A DNA stretch of 64,000 nucleotides. Origin: Pyrenophora tritici-repentis (Eukaryota > Ascomycota > Dothideomycetes > Pleosporales > Pleosporaceae). Positions within the stretch are counted from its first letter, which is position 1. Each line of letters starts with the position of its first letter. Location of the stretch: contig NC_089397.1 of the NCBI RefSeq assembly GCF_003171515.1, positions 310,001 through 374,000 of the forward strand, written 5' to 3'. The position numbers and the translations under genes are program-made. Under the pieces are notes generated by a model, which was given only the letters and a program-made list of their open reading frames with translations, did not search any database and had not been told where the DNA came from. Below, piece by piece: positions 52,301-63,243 of this stretch.

Positions 52301-52826
52301 ATAGGTAGCTCCGTGTGCAACAGATGCTCATCCTGGCTGAAGCGATTGAGTGTGAGGGAGATCAGCTTGGCGCTGCATATATGTACGGTACCACTTCTCT
52401 TCTAAACTACTTTCTACACACACCTCAAAACAAAAACTGATCGAAACGCGTCATTTTTCATCGGAAAATAGTCAAAACCATCGAAAGAAACACATTCTAT
52501 CTACTCTAAGCTCCTGCAGCCTCCTGGTTGTAAAGCTAGAGCTAGTAGAACGAGATTCTTCTAACGCGTCAAATCTTCCAAAAACAACAGCGCACAGACC
52601 AGTGCCTATCGATAAGAAAAATCCAAAACTACTAATAAGCGACTCTTTCACTATTTTCTAGTCTTCCAAATCTATTCCTATCCTAGAGATCTACTCGATA
52701 GATCAGTAAGATAGAGAAGAAGAGAGTAAGAAGAGTAAAATAGCAAGGCTTTCACTACTTTCACACTAGTACGGCTAGAAGAAATAAGTATCCTTCAAGT
52801 GTAAAGTAGCAATAACAGAACGAAAA

Positions 52827-52982
52827 TGCCGCTAGACAGCGACAATATTATAGTGCAGATCCTAGAGGCAAGAGGAAACAGCCCTAATACAGCAATTCAG
52901 CTCGAAAATGATATCCAAATGGGTATAGAAGTGTCAGATAATAGCACTGTTGAAGATGAGAGCGTACAGACGCTGGGTTAGA
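52827..52982 (+). CDS. Short frame, possible element N-terminus
   Basis: 51 codons plus stop from an ATG (bases around 52826-52829). The product is acidic and lacks hydrophobic segments. An A/C-rich leader precedes it. It could be the truncated first exon of a transposon gene (gag-like) or an unrelated small gene. No family recognised. Confidence 0.25.
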
Positions 52983-53233
52983 CTAGCGCGACCCGGCATC
53001 TGTGAGCGCCAATCAGATCACAGGAAGGCTTGGCACCCCCTTGTGAAGATCGTCCGAAGATGATCTTGGGTTGGTTCTCGGGGATAGAGTGATGCGATGG
53101 ACACGAGGGTGTATAGCATAATTGGTAGATCGATGTAATATACGGGGGGCTAAGAATTAAGTACTAATCCTTAGATTTCGAAGTTAAACACAATAAACTG
53201 TAAGGGCTTATTATCTACTGTTATATACTAATA

Positions 53234-53283
53234 AATGTCCTATGTCCTATACGTCCTACGTTGTCCTACACTGTCCTATGCGC
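53234..53283. repeat. Short-period GTCCTA repeat cluster
   Basis: Five copies of TGTCCTA or CGTCCTA within about 50 bases at 7-12 base spacing, followed by further copies near 53328. Imperfect and irregularly spaced, unlike a microsatellite; may be an internal repeat of a mobile-element terminus. Confidence 0.55.
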
Positions 53284-53603
53284 GGGACATCGTGGTACAT
53301 CGTAGGATTCCTTGGGACACACGTAACATGTCCTATGGTGGCGTTCCGCCAAGCTTTGTGGGATGTAGGGCAGGCTTACGTTATTAGTCCTTGTACTCCT
53401 TGTACGCCTTCGCCTGGAAAGAGGTTCTCACAAGGCCTTCATCCTTCTACCCTTCATATCTTGTGCTGTGTCCCCTCCTTAGGTTCGTAACACCCCTTAG
53501 GTGTGCTCACAACCGTAGACAGAACCACAACACAATTAATTATTAATATTATTAAGATCAATACCTATTTTATTAGTATTCTAGATAAGAGTGAATATCT
53601 AAC

Positions 53604-53795
53604 TGTCAGATTGTGATGGGTTATCAAAGACGGGGATAGATTGTATTGTTCTGGTCTGATGTCGTGTCGTGTTCTTGTTGCTGATCTAACTGCGTTGGAT
53701 CGTGCGCGCTGACTAATTTAATTGATCCATAGAATCCACAGTGCTCCGAACACCTGGATTTTGTCCACCACCCAAAATATGCCCATATTCTGACA
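53604..53795. repeat. Solo LTR of the copia-type element, with CTAAC target duplication
   Basis: Starts TGTCAGA and ends TCTGACA, the same termini as the two 230-bp LTRs at 55447 and 62611, but is 192 bp because two internal blocks are missing. It is flanked on both sides by CTAAC (53599-53603 and 53796-53800), a 5-bp target-site duplication. This is what LTR-LTR recombination leaves after loss of a full element. Confidence 0.8.
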
Positions 53796-55446
53796 CTAAC
53801 AATTAAGTGTCTTATTTACTCTAATTAGAGCCACTACTATATTAAACTAACGCGACACGACTGTAACCCTCTAGGACTATACTAACTACATAACGTAGTT
53901 CTAACAGCTTAAGATTTAGTGCGTTACGCATAATGTCTAGGACATTATAGACCTAATAGCAGCAACTCTCCTACGCCTAAAACCCGCGGGGATTAGAGCG
54001 CCTCCCGTTAGCAACTATTGAGGCACTAACAATGCTAGAGAACTAGCAAGCTAAGCGGACCTATTAGTAAGAGGGTTAAAAGCTTTTAAGGAAGACATAA
54101 ATCTATTTAAGATCCTTTTTAACTAATACAAGAATAACCTACGCTAGTACGAGAAGGAGTAAGTAGACCTATAACACATCTCTGCCTTTATTTAGGCTAC
54201 GGTGTCGACTTATCTGCAGAGTACTTGCTGCCTACCCTAACTCCTAATAAGGGGGTAGATTATTAACCTTAAGAACACCGTCGGCGTAGACGACGTAGCT
54301 GAGATGAGAAGAGCGCGCGAGCGCTACTGTCAGAACGTAGGTCTACGCCCACTACGCTATGCAACTCAAAAGGTTCGTATGATCAGTGAAGTCCTGATCA
54401 TCTTCGTAGAATAGTATATATTGTACACCTCGTATTGCGTAGGCCTGCCAGCTACCTAGCGGCACTCCAGCCTATACGAAGTGTAAACTAATAGGACACC
54501 TAGCTATTAGAATATAACTATGTCGCTACACAAGTAGAGAAGTATAAAGTACCTAAAGTATCAAGTATAGTAACAACTTAGGATAACTTCATTAAAGTAG
54601 TAAACAAAGTCGCACTAATCTAGGTAATAAACTTTCACGATGGGAATTATAAACTACTAACAATATTAAGAAAGGAGATAACAAAATAGTACTAAGTGTT
54701 GGTAGGCCTTGTACGATCGTACGGGTGAATAACAGCAACGAGGTTCTTCTAGTGACTAGTATTGGTATCCTCTACGAACATAGGTGCTACGAAGGTATAC
54801 CTAAGCTCTGCGCAAGGTGGGCCGAAGTCGGGCCGAAGTGTTAAGCAGCCGACGTCTCTACCGATACTCACGATCCGACACTAGAAGTCTTTTCTTTCTA
54901 GATAGCTAGTGACTCTGCTTGTATCGGTAGTGACAGTGTGTGTTAATAGTAACTGTGTGTAGCATTAAACATCAAAGCTTATTAGCCTCTACACCTATCT
55001 ATCTGCTCAGACTGTTAGCTTATTGCCGTCAATAAAGCGTTAAAGAGCGCGGTTTAGCGATGCCTTCATGAAGGCGTCAGCAGGATTATCGTCACTATTA
55101 ATCTATTAGATCTTAGTAATCTCGCGACGTTTATATAATTAACGCAGTGCCATAATATTAATTATAAAGCGCTTCTCCTTCGTTGTTCTAAGCTTGACAA
55201 GGCAATCGTACAAGGAGTACGAGTCTATACAGGCAACTAAGGGAATCTTAGGTAACATGGTTGGCAAGCGAGCGCCGCACCCCACCAACTTTCGCAGCTT
55301 ACTGATTTCAACCTACAATGGCTCAACGCAACGCTACTCTATCGTTATCAAATGAAGCAGATATTTAATTTGCTACAGTCGGGTGACAAAAAGAAAGCGA
55401 CTTTTTCAAAATTAACTTTTTCTAAGCTCTATATCTAAAGAACTAG
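53796..55446. other. Decayed AT-rich sequence between LTR copies
   Basis: About 1.65 kb with dense stop codons in all frames. Near its right end (about 55254-55446) composition is less decayed: ACATGGTTGGCAAGCGAGCG, then an ATG frame MAQRNATLSLSNEADI that stops, abutting the copia LTR. That piece may be the left end of another DNA transposon cut by the LTR-element insertion. The rest is unassigned. Confidence 0.45.
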
Positions 55447-55676
55447 TGTCAGATTGTGATGGGTTATTACAGACGGGGATGATAGTATAATATTATGATG
55501 GGGATCGATTGTATTGTTCTGGTCTAATGTCGTGTTGTTTTGTTGTGATCCAACGCTGTTCGATCAGTTGGGTCGCGGTGGATTGTGCGTGCTGACTAAT
55601 TTAACTGATCCACAGAATCCACAGCTCCGAACACCCGGATTTTGTCCACCACCCAAAATATGCCTATATTCTGACA
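55447..55676 (-). repeat. Left LTR (3' LTR in element orientation)
   Basis: 230 bp, TGTCAGA to TCTGACA. Shares long identical blocks with the right LTR, for example CCGAACACCCGGATTTTGTC. The difference between the two is mostly C/T and G/A, as expected from RIP or age. Confidence 0.85.
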
Positions 55677-55749
55677 CACTCCTTGAGCTTAAGAGCCTTA
55701 AGCTAGATTAATTATAGCTAAGCTGCTCTAATTAAGCTTAGATCTTTAC

Positions 55750-57300
55750 AACAGGTGACTAATTGTGTGGCTCTTAATCCCTAGCTTCGACTAGCCCTAG
55801 TTAGATTAGAAAGCCCGTCTACTAGTTTACTAGGAGTACTTTAGTAAGGCTATTAGCTGTTATCTTAGAGGATTTTATGTATACTACTTTAATACTCTAG
55901 TTCGTTACTTCCTATCAGAGCTAATAGTCATAGATATCTACGTGTTGGAGCTATGTAGTGAGTCTTAATACTGCTTAAGTTATAAGACGGATCGTCTGTT
56001 AATTATTGCATTAGATAGTAATTGTAGGACTTAGTAGCTTAACCTTAAGTTTACTAATTAATTGTAAGGTAAAGATTGCTTCTTTAGCTACTTATAAGAG
56101 CGCTAAGAGCTCTACTTTAGTTATTAAAGTAGTAATAGTATCTTACTTACCTAATCGCTAGGCAATCAGCCCGCTAAAGAGTTTAATCGCGTAGCCCTAA
56201 GAGCTTTTACGATCTAGAGTATTATCTATAAATAATGCGTTACTAGCTACCTATATAGAGGTGCCGCTACCTAATCGTAATGTTAGCTACTTAGTATTAG
56301 ATAGGTAGAGTAACACTTAATCCGCGGCCTATTAATGTTCCTGACTTAAGTTAGTGAGAAATCTAGCGAGCCTAGACGTCGCAAAAGCAATATTTAGGCG
56401 TGTATTAATAGCGGCGTAGAGGAGAGAGCTAACCTTCCACTAGTATTAATTAATCTTAGACGGGGTAGCTAGTCCTTCTCTAAGCATAAGCTCGCTAGTC
56501 GCAATAAGAGTATTATAGTGGATTATCTAATTATCTACTAGTCTATTAATCTTTTATAGTAGGTAACCTAGGAGAGATAGATTAGTCAATTAGATTAACC
56601 CCTAATTACATTAGTCCTAAGGAACTACTATACATTATCTCTACTAGTAATAAAGTATCGCTGCTTAAGCTAATCTATTACTTCTTAAGCCTTCTTAGAT
56701 TAATCCTTGCTATAGGCTAAGATAATATTGTCTACGTAGTAGAAGATAATAATTCTATCTTTAATTATACAGCAAGGCTCGTAGAGTATAATCTAGAACC
56801 TAACTTAAGTAAGCGTCGCTATAAGATCCTTCTACTAAAGGAGTAGGGATATACTTAGCCTATTAAGAGCTTTCTTAATCTATAAGATAGTGCTAGACTT
56901 CTAATAGCCCTTTAGCATCTATATATAGACCTCTTAATCTAATAATACGTAGACGAAGGCGTTAATAACGTTATACTACTTTAGTTCAAGATTATATTTA
57001 GCAGCGATTACTATAAGTAGTTAAAATAATTAGCTAGCTAGGGTAGCAGCGTAGGTATCTTAGGAGGTGATATTACGCTGCTAATTATCCCACACAACCA
57101 ATTAAGCTTCACACTTAATAAATTAATTAGCTTTATTAAATTTGTAGATATACACCTACATATAGTTAAGGATCTAGTGTCCTTTAGATTTAGCTGCTTA
57201 GTAGGGTACTTCTTCCTACGAATTAGTGACTTTGTGGCTGTCGAGATATGCACGTTATACTTCCTTAAATAGCTCTCCTAAAGGGTGCTAATTAAGATTA
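55750..57300 (-). pseudogene. Copia polyprotein remnant, RT and RNase H part
   Basis: Minus-strand relic. Recognisable segments: EPCCIIKDRIIIFYYVDN (RT palm), SKD after it, then RNase H TLRLG...DNTLDRKSS...GYAIKLFSGLIA. Several stops replace Gln or Trp codons (TAG, TAA), the expected outcome of C-to-T mutation on either strand. Catalytic Asp of YVDD is changed to Asn. Exact ends cannot be set. A 71-codon ATG frame inside (57038-57253) is a chance open piece. Confidence 0.7.
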
Positions 57301-58350
57301 GTCCTAGCGATTACTCGATTAGGAAGATATAATTAATAGATCTAAACTCCTTTAGCGAGTAGCCTTTCAAGTTATACCTTATTAATTAGGCCTCTATTAT
57401 AAGTGCCTATCGTCCTTACCTCTAATTTAGCTATAAACGCTACAGCCTATAGAACTATTTTAGATAATTAGATCTTAGGAGTAGATTAAATATTTCTACT
57501 TATAAACTAGGCGCGTAGGACTGCTAGTAGAGGTGTTAATAGAGGAGTTAGGTAGTAATCTTAGTTCTTTCGACTATTGTAGTACCCTAGCGGATCCTCT
57601 TCCTCCTCTATAGTATTAATGCTTTCGTTATCTTCATAAAACAACTCTATCCTAGTGTCTAGGATTAGTAGTAGGAGCTTAATAGTCTTAATATATGCTG
57701 TGATCTCTAAGAGAGTACTGTGTATAAGGCTATCTATTAGGTCTTTAAATATCTTATTAAATATTATATTTTTATTAAAGATTACGTCTCTTATGCTAAT
57801 AACTTTGGCGAGTAATAGGATCTAAATCTAATAGATATTAGATAATTAATATCTAACTAGGTAGCTAATCTAGGCATTTAGATTAAGTTGCTGTAGTCTT
57901 AACTTACCTCTATAGGTATTATTAGTTATCGCAAAAGCTTTGCACCTATAGGCTTTAAGGTATACTAGGTAGGGCTTCTTAATTAATGTAACTATCCTAT
58001 TTACTAGTAATACTAGCGTAAAACATACTTTATAGGGTGTTTTCTACTAGTTACTATAGTTTAGCGTTCGATTATAGAGGTGTATAGCAGCCTAAGTAAT
58101 CTCTAGCTAGGGTTCCTATAGTAGATTAGCGTTAAGTCTTATTATGCGTGCCTTCTCCTTATTTACACCTTTAAGTGTTTAGCTCTACTATTTTAAGCTT
58201 AAATATCTAGTGCTAAAGGCTTGACAGTAATGCCTTAGACTCTAATCTATCGCTTAACGTCTAGTTTAACTATAGAAATCTTATTATTAGTTTTAATTAC
58301 TTTTAGAGTAATGTTATATTAGTTTTAGAGGAAAGTAAGAAAATTAGATA

Positions 58351-58407
58351 ACATAGTTGCAGGGCGAGTGGGCTAGCAGGGCGAGTAGGCCACCTATGCT
58401 AAGACCC
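58351..58407 (+). repeat. Left terminal inverted repeat of the pogo-like element
   Basis: Runs from ACATAGTTGCAGGGCGAGTG to about CTATGCTAAGACCCC. Two GGGCGAGT units occur within it, a possible transposase-binding double site. Only a few mismatches to the right copy. Confidence 0.85.
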
Positions 58408-58441
58408 CACTAAATATTCTATTACCTACAGTACAATCGTG

Positions 58442-60095
58442 ATGAGCTAACAACTAAGCAGTCTACTAGCTTTGAAGGAGGCTCGATTACAGCTTGCGCT
58501 TTAGGCTATTAAACGCGACGCGTCGCTAACCCAGAGGCGCGCTGCAGCTATCTACGACGTATCTCGAGTAACTCTTAGGCGCCGACGCGTTGGAACACCT
58601 TTTCGACGCGATTACACGCCTAACTTAATAAAGCTTCTTAAGACAGAGGAGGATGTGATTGTCTAGCATATCCTTAACCTCAACGCGTAAGGATTTCCGC
58701 CCTAGCTTGCTACTGTGCAGGATATAGCTAATTCTTTGCTAGCTAAGCGCCACCGCGACCTTATTAGCCTAAGGTGGGCTACAACCTTTGTTAAACGTCG
58801 CTATAAGGTTAAAGTTAAGTTTAATCGAAAGCACGACTACAAGAGAGCCCTCTGCGAGTATCCTAAGATTATATAAGGCTAGTTCTAACTTATAGCGAAT
58901 ACAAAGGCTAAGTACAGTATTCTTAATAACGACACCTATAACTTTAACGAGGCTAGCTTTATAATAGGCATAATATTAACTAGTGCAGTAGTTACTACCT
59001 CTAAACGTCGAGGACGGCCGAAGTTAGTGTAGTAGGGCAATCGAGAGTAGACTACAGTGATCTAAGGGATTAACGCGATAGGCTGGTTAATCCTACTCTT
59101 TATTATCTTCTAGGCTGAGTACCACCTCTTTGCCTAGTATAAAGAGGGTAGTGCGCTGCACGACTAGGTTATTACAGTCTCTAAGAGCGGCTAGACAATA
59201 AATAAGCTTAGCCTATAGTAGTTAAAGCACTTTAACGAGCATATAAAGAGGAGGGTTGTAGGCGCTTATTGAATACTTATTATCGACGGCTATAAGAGCC
59301 ACGACTCGCTCAAATTCTAGCAGTACTATAAGGATCACAAGATTATCACTCTCTGCATGCCTCCTCACTTATCGTACTTCCTGCAGCCTCTTAATGTAGG
59401 GTGTTTCTCGCCTTTAAAAACGGCGTATAGCCGCTAAGCTAAGGATCTAATGTGCAACAAGATCACCTATATTACTAAATTAGAGTTCCTACTATACTTT
59501 AAAGGCGCTTTTAACGCTGCGATTACAAAGGCTAATATCTAAGAAGGCTTTTAAGGCGCTAGCTTAGTCCTATTTAATCTAGAGGCTATAATATCGACGC
59601 TTAACGTGCGGCTGCGCACTCTACTGCTACCTACTGTCAAGGACGGTCCTTGGCAGTCGCAAACCCTAAGCAATACCCTAGAATTTAGGTCGCAATTAAA
59701 GCTAATTTAAGAGAGGATTCGAAGACATGTAGATAGCTCACCTACGTATATAGTTAAGGCGATTAAAAGCCTATTAAAAGGGGCAGAGATGATAGTGCAT
59801 TCTCTAGTGTTAATAACTAAGCGTAACGCTAAGCTCTAGGCTGCTAATAAGGCCTTAAGTAAGCGTAGGTTATATAAAAGGAAGCGTATATAGCAGCAAG
59901 GGACCTTAACGATTAAGGAGGGTGTGCGTCTAACGACACTTAAGGAGTTTAGGGCGCGTAGTGATAGGAAGAAGGCAAAGAAGAGGGTGCGCGTTAAGGT
60001 AGGTAAGCCTAGCTAACGACGCTGTAGACGTTGTGGTGAGGCAGGGCATAACACGCGCACATATAAGCAAGAAGCGGAGATAGATTCTAAGTAGA
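58442..60095 (+). pseudogene. Pogo/Fot1-like transposase, RIP-damaged
   Basis: One frame carries the whole protein outline from an ATG at 58442. An HTH-type DNA-binding part (RDASLTQRRAAAIYDVSRVT, then GTPFRRDY) is followed by a CENP-B-like region (LLAKRHRDLISLRWATTFVKR) and a DDE domain (NFNEASFIIGI where the family has NFDE; ILIIDGYKSHDS; CMPPHLSYFLQPLNVGCFSPLK). The C-terminal zinc knuckle, CRRCGEAGHNTRTYK, has its last Cys turned to Tyr. More than ten in-frame TAA/TAG codons sit where Gln or Trp is expected. The first catalytic Asp is Asn. These are C-to-T and G-to-A changes throughout, the RIP pattern. Not functional. Confidence 0.85.
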
Positions 60096-60166
60096 ATAGC
60101 CTATTACGATTCTCTATAATAGTCCTAGGTAGTGCTCTATAGTCGTGCATAGTACTGATTTTAGTA

Positions 60167-60223
60167 GGGTCTTAGCATAGGTGGCCCACTCGCCTTGCTG
60201 GCCCACTCGCCCTGCAACTATGT
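60167..60223 (-). repeat. Right terminal inverted repeat of the pogo-like element
   Basis: Reverse complement of the left repeat, ending CCCTGCAACTATGT before the TA target duplicate at 60224-60225. Confidence 0.85.
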
Positions 60224-60225
60224 TA

Positions 60226-62318
60226 GTACTTAAATTATTAATTTCGCCGTTTAGTTATCTGTGAGATAGAAATCCCACTAAAATCGCGAGTACCTATTAG
60301 TAATCAGTAATTAGCTTTCTCTTTATTGTAGGATTAATTCTTATAGAAGCAGAAATTAATAGCGAGCCTCTCTACGGGTCCCTAATTATTAATCTATAGA
60401 GCGCGGCTAATCTGTTGTTAGATTTTCGCTCGGATATACGTATTGCACTGCACTATTGTTACCCCTTTAACTCGCACCTTCTTAGCTTACTAGACTAGGT
60501 GCTTAATTACTACTAGCCTTAGGTGCTTTAGTCTTTTATGCTAGAGGAGAGTAGGCGCCTATCAGGGTCGCTGGCGCGTTTAGGACGTTTATAAGTAGGC
60601 GTGTAGAGCTACTCTATCCTCTAATCTATTTAGCTAATACTCTAGTACCTATTAACTATATAGCTTTGCTAGCTCGTAAATAATTAATCTATCTAATCGC
60701 TTAACTACTATAGGATCTAATTAGGTATCCTACTAGATTCCTTACTTTCTTAGTACTCTAAATAAGACGATATTATAGAGGATGTCTAGGCAGATTGCTA
60801 CGTCGTAGAGCACGAGTTTCTCTACTCTCTGTTTATATTTAAGCTGTAGGACTATTAATCTATATCCCTTAATCTAAATCTAGCTATTACCTACCTATAT
60901 AGAATCTCTATAGATCGGTGGCTAATAGTTATAGATCTAATTAGGGTTATTCGTGATATAGTACGTTGATCCTAAGTGAAAAATACAAGAGTTACTTCGT
61001 AGGTAATTAAGCTAATTTAATAAGGAAGATATAGTAGAGAATATAGCATTAATCTTCTATATGTATTATCTATTTAGTTGATTATTAATAAGATTAGGTA
61101 TAAGAGTTCAGAGCTACTTAAGTCTTAGAGTATAAGTCCTTGGGCGACCTTAGGCTCTTAAGAGACTCTAAAACTTAGCGTCGTGTTCTTATCTAAGCTC
61201 TAAAAATTAGGCTATTCTTAGATTAGATTCCTACTACTCTAGAGCTTTCTTAGTATACACGTAGAAGTAATTATAGAGGGCATGCCCTATATTATATGCT
61301 AGATATTTAGGGCCTCAAGCGTCTACGATTATAGTTTTACTAGGTATAGCGTCCGCTTTAGTAGAGTTACTATAAGCGTACAATTTTGTGCTTTTACCTT
61401 TTCCTCTTAGAGGCATTAAAGAGCTTAGAGATTTATAATCGCCTTCCTTTATAACTGTACGTTAATATTAGGGTCTACCCAGTTTTCTAACTTAAGAGTT
61501 TCCCGTTTCTATATAGAAGGTGTCCTTATCTACGCGCTCGTTAGCGTTGCTATTCACAGCAAGAAATATAGATAGATAATCTACTATAAAAGCTGCCTTT
61601 TAGCTTCTATTTCACGTAATTAGATAATTTAGCATTATATACTCTTGGAACCGTCTTATTATGTTCTTCTAGGTTACCCTAGGTTAATCTATCTTATTGT
61701 ATTAGAAGGTTACTGCCTATATACGAGCTATTTAATTTACTACTAATATAAAGTCTATAGCTACTAATCTATACTAAGTAGTATTAGGTACCTTAAGTAT
61801 CTCTACTTTAGTTATAGCTTAATTATACTTAGCGAGCTAGGTATCCTAGTTGTTCGCTAATTATAGTAGTTTAAGAGCACTGTAGTATCGCTGTCGCGCT
61901 TACTCTCGTTTAGTTTTAGTAGTAATGCCTATATAGGCTCGAAGGTTCTTAATCTAGTCTTTAATTAATCTATCTAGCGGACAGTAGGTGCGCTCTAGGT
62001 AAACCGCGACAGTAGATTAGACGAGGATTATAATATACTAGAGATTAGTTATTTTAGTCTTATATCTAGCATACTTTGTTTTGTATTACTCTATTTTAAG
62101 TTTATAGATCTTAAGATCGTCCTTGTAGCCTTATTGTCCTGCTAAGAATAGATCTAATAGTCTAGTTAGATTAGCTCTTGCAGGGAGTCTAGTTAATAGC
62201 GCGTAGTTAGCGCACTCTAGGAGCTCTAGAGGGAACGGCTCTATTAGTAGTAGCTTAATCTTATTAGGATTAACCTATTCCTATATATTATAAGTAACAA
62301 AGGGCGCTTAGAGTTGGC
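60226..62318 (-). pseudogene. Copia element, upstream internal part, unrecognisable coding
   Basis: About 2.1 kb between the nested transposon and the solo-LTR-like insert. By position it should be gag, protease and integrase of the minus-strand copia element. Stops are so dense that I could not recognise any domain with confidence; assignment rests on the element's boundaries. Confidence 0.5.
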
Positions 62319-62485
62319 TGTGAGGAATCGATCAAGAAAGATTGGATTTGACAAGATACAAGCTATCGAGCTATCTACGTTGTGAGCCCGAACTTATGCT
62401 GTGGGCGCCAAGGCGCTAGTCCGATAAGATAAGGATCTTATCGATATGGGGGCCATGGGCCGAGCGAGTCTATGGATCCGTAACA
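62319..62485. mobile_element. Solo-LTR-like insertion with perfect TTGGC target duplication
   Basis: 167 bp starting TGTGAGGAATCGATC and ending GGATCCGTAACA (TG...CA ends), flanked by TTGGC at 62314-62318 and 62486-62490. Its composition is near 50% GC with many CpA and GpC sites intact, in contrast to the TpA-rich sequence around it. It therefore looks younger than the main RIP damage. Unlike the other LTRs in the window, so from a different family; could also be a short non-autonomous element (TRIM-like). Confidence 0.72.
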
Positions 62486-62610
62486 TTGGCTGTACTAAGC
62501 GCGATAGTCGTGCTCGTCGCGTAGGAGCACTGTTGCGTTCTGTTAGTTAGCTTAAGCGGTTATAGCAATTTAGTTATTAGATTATTAGTAGGGCGGATAA
62601 AACTCTTAAT

Positions 62611-62840
62611 TGTTAGATTGTAATAGGTTATCAAAGACGGGGATAATAGTATAATATTATAATAAGGATTAATTATATTATTGTAGTCTAATTTCGTGTT
62701 GTTTTGTTGTGATCTAACGCTGTTCGATCAGTTCGGTCGCGGTGGATTGTGCGAGCTAACTAATTTAACTGATCCACAGAATCTATAGCTCCGAACACCC
62801 GGATTTTGTCCACCACCTAAAATATGCCCATATTCTGACA
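62611..62840 (-). repeat. Right LTR (5' LTR in element orientation)
   Basis: 230 bp, TGTTAGA to TCTGACA. Same length as the left LTR. The left part is more heavily C-to-T mutated (TAATAGGTTATC against TGATGGGTTATT). Confidence 0.85.
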
Positions 62841-63243
62841 GATAGACTAGCTAGACTAATACATTATAGTTTCTTAGAGACTTAGGAACCTTCTCTTTAG
62901 GTAGTATTACTATAAGATATACTTAGTAAGCAAAATAAAGCTAATCTAAGGCAGTAGAAGTAGAGTTCAAAAGGATCTAGAAGAGAGTTCGCTATAACTT
63001 TTTACTAAGCGTATAAAAATTTATAAAAAAAGTTCCTAAGATACGATCTTATATAAGCATTACGTAAGCAAATCTCTTTCTAAGCTTTCCTCTTTCTAAG
63101 CTTTTTTATCTAGTTAATTTCAAAAACAAAGAATAAAGAAAAGTACGCTAAAAAAGTACACTAAAATTACGTGATAGTCTACTAGTGTAATTCTATATAT
63201 CTTTCTCTTTCTACTTCTTAATTTTCTCATCTCTATTATCTCC
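62841..63243. other. Decayed AT-rich spacer
   Basis: About 400 bases of A/T-rich sequence right of the copia element. AAGTACACTAAAATTACGTG near 63156 may be the inverted terminus of the Tc1-like element that follows, but its partner lies beyond the window. Confidence 0.4.

Larger units (their letters stand above)
52301..53603. other. Left edge of the transposon island
   Basis: Composition shifts here from balanced to A/T-rich. A 51-codon frame at 52827-52982 (MPLDSDNIIVQILEARGNSP...) resembles the start of a retroelement or other mobile-element protein, but nothing coherent follows its stop. GTCCTA-type direct repeats occur at 53234-53283. I could not assign the segment to a known element. 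Confidence 0.4.
58351..60223 (+). mobile_element. Fot1/pogo-like DNA transposon nested in the copia element
   Basis: 1873 bp with long terminal inverted repeats of about 57 bp starting ACATAGTTGCAGGGCGAGTG (58351 on) and mirrored at 60167-60223. It is flanked by TA on both sides (58349-58350 and 60224-60225), the target duplication of Tc1/mariner-pogo transposons. It interrupts the copia polyprotein between its upstream part and RT, so it inserted later. One decayed transposase gene fills the inside (separate entry). Confidence 0.88.
55447..62840 (-). mobile_element. Decayed Ty1/copia LTR retrotransposon (minus strand)
   Basis: Bounded by LTRs of 230 bp each, 55447-55676 and 62611-62840, with TGTCAGA/TCTGACA termini (the right copy has TGTTAGA, a C-to-T change). 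On the minus strand, reverse transcriptase remains visible near 56720-56770 (IIFYYVDNIILAYSKD; the catalytic YVDD is now YVDN) and RNase H near 56150-56320 (TLRLG..., NTLDRKSS-stop-GYAIKLF). The order RT before RNase H toward the left LTR fits copia. All frames are riddled with TAA/TAG. The nested DNA transposon at 58351-60223 splits it, and a solo-LTR-like insert lies at 62319-62485. Flanks are ACTAG and GATAG, so the target duplication is not exact. Dead element. Confidence 0.82.

Noticed and set aside
53234..53340. CRISPR array
   Set aside because: Repeats are only 6-7 bases with irregular spacing, and the genome is eukaryotic.
57038..57253. 71-codon ATG frame in the copia relic
   Set aside because: Chance opening in AT-rich decayed sequence within the polyprotein remnant.
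55447..62840. Gypsy-type retroelement
   Set aside because: RT lies next to RNase H at the 3' end with copia-like YVDD context and RNase H wording; no chromodomain or gypsy order seen.
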